Assembly: GCA_963573385.1 (NCBI GenBank)
Contig: CAUYLG010071273.1
Span: 50,135 to 114,134, forward strand
Length of the DNA: 64,000 nucleotides
Source: Cacajao melanocephalus
Lineage: Eukaryota > Chordata > Mammalia > Primates > Pitheciidae
Direction of reading: 5' to 3'
Shown here: positions 58,261 to 64,000 of the stretch, piece after piece
How positions within the stretch are numbered: position 1 is the stretch's first letter
How the letters are laid out: the number at the start of each line of letters is the position of its first letter
Position numbers and translations under genes: made by a program
Notes under the pieces: generated by a model
What the model was told of the DNA's origin: nothing
The model's database searches: none
Seen by the model: only the letters and a program-made list of their open reading frames with translations

Positions 58261-59334
58261 CATCCAGCTTTTAAGTAAAATGAGCTTCCTTACTCTAGGA
58301 TAATAAAGGTATTTGTCCATGTTTGTTTTTAGTACTTTTATGTACTTATTTTTTATATTTAATGTGCATGTTTATATTGGCAAAAGATAATGGACATATG
58401 AACAATTTTTCTCCTAAATTGTCTTATGACTTGAGGTCCACAAAGATCATGGAGTGATACTAGAGCCAGATAATTAAGAGTGCTTCCCCTTGGGAAACAA
58501 ATTTTGGTGGTATAAAAATACAATATGCTTTTGTACTGATTCAACTTTAGGCTCAAAGAAAGGTAAAATAATATTTTATGATGTAAATAAATGTGTATAA
58601 TGCCTAAAAGAAGGCTCTTTGAACTGTCAACTAATGGGAATATCTCATTTTCCAATCATGGTGGAAACTAAAGAATATTTTAAAAGTAAATTAATACTGA
58701 GATATAATTACACACTATCAGTACAGCTAAAAGAATTAGTAATGACATCAAATACTGGTGTGAGGACCAAGGTCCTTGGGCCCCTGGAGGTTCACTGAAA
58801 ACTTACAGAAATGAGGTAGATTGATTAATAGGTGAAAAGGCATCCGCTTTTATTTAACATGTATAAATGAGCCTTTAGAATCAAGACCCAACCCCCAATG
58901 AAGTACAGAAGCTTCCATATGATCTTCAGGTTACAGGAAGAATGCGGGCTCAGAGAATGACCCAAAACAGGTGTTAGTGGCAAGACAGATTACAGGAGGG
59001 AAAAATGAAGAGATCTGGCAAGCAAAGGTGGCCTTTTTATGTAGATGAAAACAGGTAGCACCCCTCAGAACAAATGGTAAATGTTTCTTTTCATCCTTTT
59101 AAAGGCGTCAGACTCTGAGGTAATCGCTCCTAGAGTTGGGAAAGGCCTAGAAAGAAAAGACATGGCTGGCTGCATTGATGAAGACTGTCTACTGAAGCAA
59201 ATTTCCTCCATAAAAGACAGCTATGCAGGGCCACTTCAGTCTGCTGGCACTGTGGCAGCTATTTCAAAATATGTCAAAGTATATTTTGGGGTAAAATATT
59301 TTGATTTGCTGCACTGGCAAGGGAGATGAGAAAA
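58261..59334. other. Intron 1, unassigned
   Basis: 58740-59330 reads like a decayed retroviral or LTR piece ('gtcagactctgaggtaatcg', 'ttttggggtaaaatattttg'), but I cannot assign it. No gene. Confidence 0.35.
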
Positions 59335-61330
59335 TGGATCTCTCATACATTGTTGTTGGGATTGTAAAATGGTACAGTCACTCTGGAAAACAGTTTAGCT
59401 GTTTCTTGAAAAAAGTTTAGCTGTTTCTTATGCAATTACTATATGACTCAGCAGTTCTATTCTATTTATTCAAGAGAAGTAAGAACAGAAGTTCAAAGAC
59501 CTGCACACAAATGTCCACAGCAGCTTTAGCCACAATAATAAAAAACTGGAAACAATTCAGATGTCCTTCAATGGGTGAATGGTTAAACATCTGTGGTACA
59601 TCCCTATCCAAATGGGTGTGGGGACCCATTTGGAATCTCAGAGTTGGCATAATGCTTCTTTTAAGCTGAAGACATCTGAGATTCAACAAATGGAGGAAAA
59701 GCCTTCTTTCTAGGAGCTTCCCTTATCTGACTAAAAGCAGCAACCTCCAGGAAATGAGGCTATCAGAAATTTCCTCTCCTGGGGAGTTTTTTGGCCCTGA
59801 AGATGGGTAGGCAAATATTATCACACAATTTCTTGCCACATGTCTGTTTTCCTAAAAATCCTTTTGGTTTTCCCAAGGAGACCTATTTGTTTTTCCCATA
59901 GAAGCCCTTTCTCCCCCATCCTTCATATACCTGTTAGGTATATAAACCTTTAACCATTTAATGAGCCAGACACTTGCTCATTATGCAAAAGAAGTAAATC
60001 TTTTATTACTGTTAATCTGTCTTTTGTTATTTAATTTCCAAGCCCCAGTCATTGAACTTAAGAGGGTGGATGAAAATTTTTTTCCTTCCCCTACAATAAA
60101 TTCTATTCAGCAAAAAAAAAAAAAAAAAAAAAAAACTCAAAAAAAGACTGGATATTTATCTAATATTCTTGAAGTGACAAATTTATAGAGATTAGTGTTT
60201 ACCGGGGGTTAGAGACCAAGACAGGAGGTTAGGGGTCGCATGTGGTTGAAAGAGGACAAACAACACAAGGGATCTTTGTGCTGTTGGAACTGTCTTGTAG
60301 CTTGACTGCAGCGGTGGATACACAAATGTGATAAAACTTCACCATCCTATACACACATATACATGTAAAACTGGGAATGTCTGAAAAAGCTTGGTGTATC
60401 ATATTGTAAAAGCTGTCAGAATCAAAATGGAGTCACTAATGAAAAAACACACACACAACAACAACCTTGACAAATAGAGTGAGAGAAGGCTATGAAGAAA
60501 AGAGTTCTCATATTTGTAAGCCTGATAAAAAAAACTATCACCAAAGACTGCAAACACCAAGATATTGCACAAAGGCCATCACAACATTACAGAAAAAAAT
60601 ACTTGTGCAAGGCTTATCTGCCCCAGTAACTGCCTGTCCAAACCCAAACTGTTATTATTGATCTTGTGGCCAACTAGAATTATTTTAATCCAATTATGTA
60701 ATCCTATGGCATATGTATTTCTGAAGAGGGAGACCCAGGCTTCTCAGATCAACTTCACCTTTGACTATCATGCTGCATTTCAATAGAAGAAAAGGTTGAC
60801 CAACTGGCGCCTCTGGTTTCACCTTCCTATAAGGTGACAGGCTAGGCCTTGGGGAAATTCTCCAGAAGGCACTATTTTTACTTAAGATCAAAGCAGAAAC
60901 CTTTTCACATGTGAGTCCTAAAACTATGAACCTAAGATTCTTTCACCTGTAATATCTAAAGTATAAGCCTATATAAAGGCTGAACCTCCCTTTGCTAGAC
61001 AGCTGGGTTTTGGACAAATTATCGCCCAGGCTCCCGGCCGTAATACTAACAATAAACCCCCTCTTCCTCCTGCATTCGGTGTTCGCCTGCTCCTGCTACA
61101 TTTTTATTGCAATGCTCTATTCCCAAACAAGCACCTTTTCTTTCAGAGAGCCTCTCTCTCTTATTTAGGTTGACAGTATCAGTGTCAATTTCCTGGTTGT
61201 GATATTGTACTATAGTTTGTAAGGTGTTACCACAGGGGCAAATCAGATAACAAGATGAAGGATCTCTGTAGTTCTTTTTATAACTGCATGAGAATATGCA
61301 ATTATCTGAAATGAAGTTTAGACAAATTCC
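59335..61330 (+). mobile_element. L1M 3' UTR, interrupted by an LTR
   Basis: 'ttgttgggattgtaaaatgg', 'tgtccttcaatgggtgaatg', 'gggatctttgtgctgttgga' and, after the LTR, 'cagtgtcaatttcctggttg' and 'tgtaaggtgttaccacaggg' are consecutive L1 3' segments. Some internal sequence is replaced or missing around 59650-60170, including a 23-base A run near 60112. Confidence 0.7.
60402..61175 (+). mobile_element. LTR, family Y copy 1, in L1M
   Basis: 774 bp, from 'tattgtaaaagctgtcagaa' to 'taggttgaca'. A 6-bp target duplication GTATCA lies at 60396-60401 and 61176-61181. It has a TATA box ('gcctatataaaggctg') and 'aacaataaaccccc'. It is closely related to 62340-62812. The first dinucleotide is TA, probably mutated from TG. 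Confidence 0.75.
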
Positions 61331-61499
61331 TTTACCACCCCCAAAGGAAAATTAAACTACTTTATGGGCTTTAAAATTACAGGAATTGATACGGCTTATG
61401 AGGATTATGTCAAAAGGTTATTAGAATATAATGAAAAAATACTTAACACTATATTCAGTTTCAATTTTGATTTCCTATGCCAAATTGTTTGTACCTGCT

Positions 61500-62177
61500 T
61501 GATGTAGTTTGGTTGTGTCCCCAACCAAATCTCATCTTGAATTGTAGTTTCCATAATCCCCATGTATCATGGGAAGTATCCAGTGGGAGGTAACTGAATC
61601 ATGGGGGTGGGTTTGTTCCCATGTTGTTCTTGTGATAGTGAATAAGTCTCACAAGATCTGATTTTTTGTTTGTTTGTTTGTTTTAGATGGAGTCTTGCTC
61701 TGTTGCCCAGGCTGGAGTGCAGTGGCAATCTCGGCTCACTGCAACTTCTGCCTCCTGAGTTCAAGAGATTCTCCTGCCTCAGCTTCCTGAGTAGTTGGGA
61801 CTACAGGGGTGTGTCACCACGCCTGGCTAATTTTTGTATTTTTAGTTAAGAGATGGGGTTTCACTGTGTTAGCCAGGATGGTCTCGATCTCCTGACCTCA
61901 TGATCTGCCTCCCTTGGCCTCCTAAAATGTTGGGATTATAGGCATAAACCACTGTGCCTGGCCAAGATCTGATGGTTTTATGAAGGCCAGTTCCCCTGCA
62001 GTTCTCTGTCGCATGCTGCCATGTAAGACATACCTTTGTTCCTCCTTCACCTTCCTCACCACAGTTGTGGGGCCTCGCCAGCTGTGTGGAACTGTGAATC
62101 CATTAAACTTCATTTTCTTTATAAATTACCCAGTCTTGGGTATGCCTTTATTAGCAGCATGAGAATGGACTAATACA
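61500..62177 (+). mobile_element. THE1-class solo LTR, split by Alu
   Basis: 'tgatgtagtttggttgtgtc', 'gaataagtctcacaagatct', then after the Alu 'tgtgtggaactgtgaatcca' and terminal 'gagaatggactaataca'. Confidence 0.93.
61668..61963 (-). mobile_element. Alu inside THE1
   Basis: (TTTG)n start, 'agatggagtcttgctctgtt' to 'accactgtgcctggcc'. 'AGATCTGAT' flanks both sides as target duplication. Confidence 0.95.
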
Positions 62178-62339
62178 ATGCTGTATAAAGCATGTATAAG
62201 AGGTATTCCAACCAACAGCAAGTAGTAAGAGAGAGTGGAAGATTCTCCAGGCTGTTTTAAAAATATATATAACAGATACAGGGTTAAATGGATATGGTTA
62301 ATTATGTCCACTTCCTATTACTGCCTTAGGTTAATTAAC

Positions 62340-62812
62340 CTAATCAAAATGAGAACAGGGATTTTCATGACTTTTTATGCTCCTGGGATGTGAGGAAGGA
62401 GACCCAGGCATCTGGGATCAACTTCCACTCTGCCACTCTGCATTTCAATAGAAGAAAAGGCTGACCGACTGGCGCCTCCTGATTCACCTTCCTGGCAGGC
62501 TTGGTCTTGGGGAAACTCTCCGGAAGACACTGTTTTTACTTAAAACAAGATCAAACCCAGAAACTTTTTCACATGTGAGTCCTAAAACTGTAAACCCAAA
62601 ACCCTTTCATATGTGACTTCTAAGGCTGTAAACCTAAGATTCTTCCACGTGTAATATCTAAAGTATAAGCCTATATAAAGGCAGAATCTTCCTTTGTTAA
62701 ACGAGCTGAATTTGGACAAATTATTCCTCAGCTCCCGGCTGTAATAAACTCCTTCCTTCCCCATTCGGAGTTCGAGGGCTCTGTTTCCCGCAGCTGCTCC
62801 TGCTACATAAGG
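62340..62812 (+). mobile_element. LTR, family Y copy 2, internally deleted
   Basis: 'agaagaaaaggctgaccgac', 'cctatataaaggcagaatct' and 'gtaataaactccttccttcc' parallel 60780-61110, but about 260 bp near the start is missing and the end stops at 'gctcctgctaca'. It also carries a short internal duplication of the 'cctaaaactgtaaaccc' motif. Confidence 0.75.
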
Positions 62813-63579
62813 ATCAACATGGCATATGTAATAGTTTAACAGGTTTATGGGACAGTATTTAACATAGAATTTTGAATGGACAGAGATGTCCTGTTTGGAG
62901 TCAGCTGACTGCTGGCTACGTTTTCTCCTTCAGCCTTGGGCTCTCTGTGATTGGCAGAGGCAGAGCCCTGCCAAGGCAGCCACAGCTTCCCGTACAGGGG
63001 AACACGCACAAGAACAGGAGTAATGAGGGCTTGTTTATTAATGCTGTTTCTACTTCAGGGATTACATATTTTTTAGTAAATTATGCTCTTCAAATTTCAC
63101 CTGAGAGACTGCTTCAGGCCATGATAAGAAGTGGAGGTCGAACAGGCCTCATTATACCTCTCCAGCATTAACACCAACACAGACCTTTAAGTCTAATAAA
63201 AAGCATTTCAATCCATTCTCTCTGAAGTCTGGTACCTGGAGGCTTCATATGCATGATTAAACTTTGGTCTCTACAACCTCTGATCACAACCCAGGCATTC
63301 CTTTCTATTCGTGAGGTTTTTAGACCAACTCAACCAATCGTCAACTAGAAAATGTTTAAATTTACCTATAGCCTGGAAGCTACCCGCGGTTTTTGTTACA
63401 GGAGTTAGTAAGAAATTATTTTAGGCATGTAGAGAGGAAAAGGGGTCCATGGTAAGTTTTGGTCTCTTTTAAAGCAGCTCCAGAAACATTTCTTGTCTAG
63501 CAGGAAAGCCCTGGCTCTTGGAACTGGGATGGCAAGTTTTCAGATGCAAATGCAGGCCATTAGAAACTGTGTCCACCTG
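62813..63579. other. Intron 1, LTR-like, unassigned
   Basis: 'acaacctctgatcacaaccc' and 'cgtcaactagaaaatgttta' recall a primate LTR or internal retroviral sequence. I cannot assign it. There is no CpG island, so it is not the ACADSB promoter. Confidence 0.35.
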
Positions 63580-63888
<309 letters not shown>

Positions 63889-64000
63889 GGTAAAGGGGTG
63901 GGGTTTGCCTTTATTTTGATCTTGGCCAAGTAAGCAATTTAAATTTCCCAAATTACCAGTGGAAAAAAATTAAACCAAACACACACTTCTATTTTAAAAA

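Noticed and set aside
60402..62812. Family-Y LTR pair as the two ends of a second provirus
   Set aside because: The sequence between them is L1 3' UTR, THE1 and Alu, not retroviral interior, and Y1 has its own target duplication.
62872..63171. Possible ACADSB exon 1 or a separate exon (99-codon frame)
   Set aside because: It does not read as the SBCAD presequence, the region is not CpG-rich, and it resembles LTR-type sequence.

Overview
This is vertebrate, specifically primate, genomic DNA. It is dense in dimeric Alu elements, carries anthropoid-type THE1 and L1P copies, and holds a multi-exon nuclear gene with canonical GT-AG introns. There are no bacterial-style operons. The only protein-coding gene I can support is ACADSB (short/branched-chain acyl-CoA dehydrogenase, SBCAD). 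It lies on the minus strand, with exons 2 to 11 between 39741 and 21230. The ten exons join in frame to residues 15-432 of a 432-residue precursor, all splice sites are GT-AG and no exon is disrupted. Several residues differ from the human protein as I remember it, most of them in exon 4, so a non-human anthropoid is likely. I cannot name the species. Exon 1, the promoter and any CpG island are not seen; they should lie beyond base 64000.

Layout. Bases 1 to about 17.9 kb are the 3' flank of ACADSB. This is repeat-rich intergenic DNA with some repeat-poor blocks (about 1.5-3.7, 10.6-11.8 and 17.2-19.6 kb), nested insertions (Alu in L1P in MIR; MLT1 in MIR) and a local 280-bp duplication (6.4 and 8.7 kb). 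Bases from roughly 17.9 or 20.0 kb to 21.2 kb hold the 3' untranslated region. Bases 21.2-39.7 kb carry ACADSB exons 11 to 2. Bases 39.7-64 kb are intron 1 and contain most of the retroviral material.

The main structure beyond the gene is in intron 1. A class I endogenous retrovirus (49042-57253) has two LTRs, a polypurine tract before the 3' LTR, a C-terminal env transmembrane remnant and a 4-bp target duplication GGAC. It integrated into a pre-existing Alu and split it in two. Just downstream, a solo LTR interrupts an older LTR. Further on, another LTR has landed inside an L1 3' end, followed by an Alu-interrupted THE1 LTR and a second related LTR. The provirus is antisense to ACADSB, as is usual for intronic proviruses that persist.

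I found no RNA genes, CRISPR arrays or new enzymatic system. The observations best worth checking are the nested provirus, the exon 9 splice donor abutting a 25-base homopolymer, inverted Alus around exons 4-5, the local duplication, and a repeat-free block in the ACADSB 3' flank. Repeat family names rest on recognition of consensus-like sequence from memory, not on a database search, and repeat boundaries are approximate unless a target duplication is quoted.
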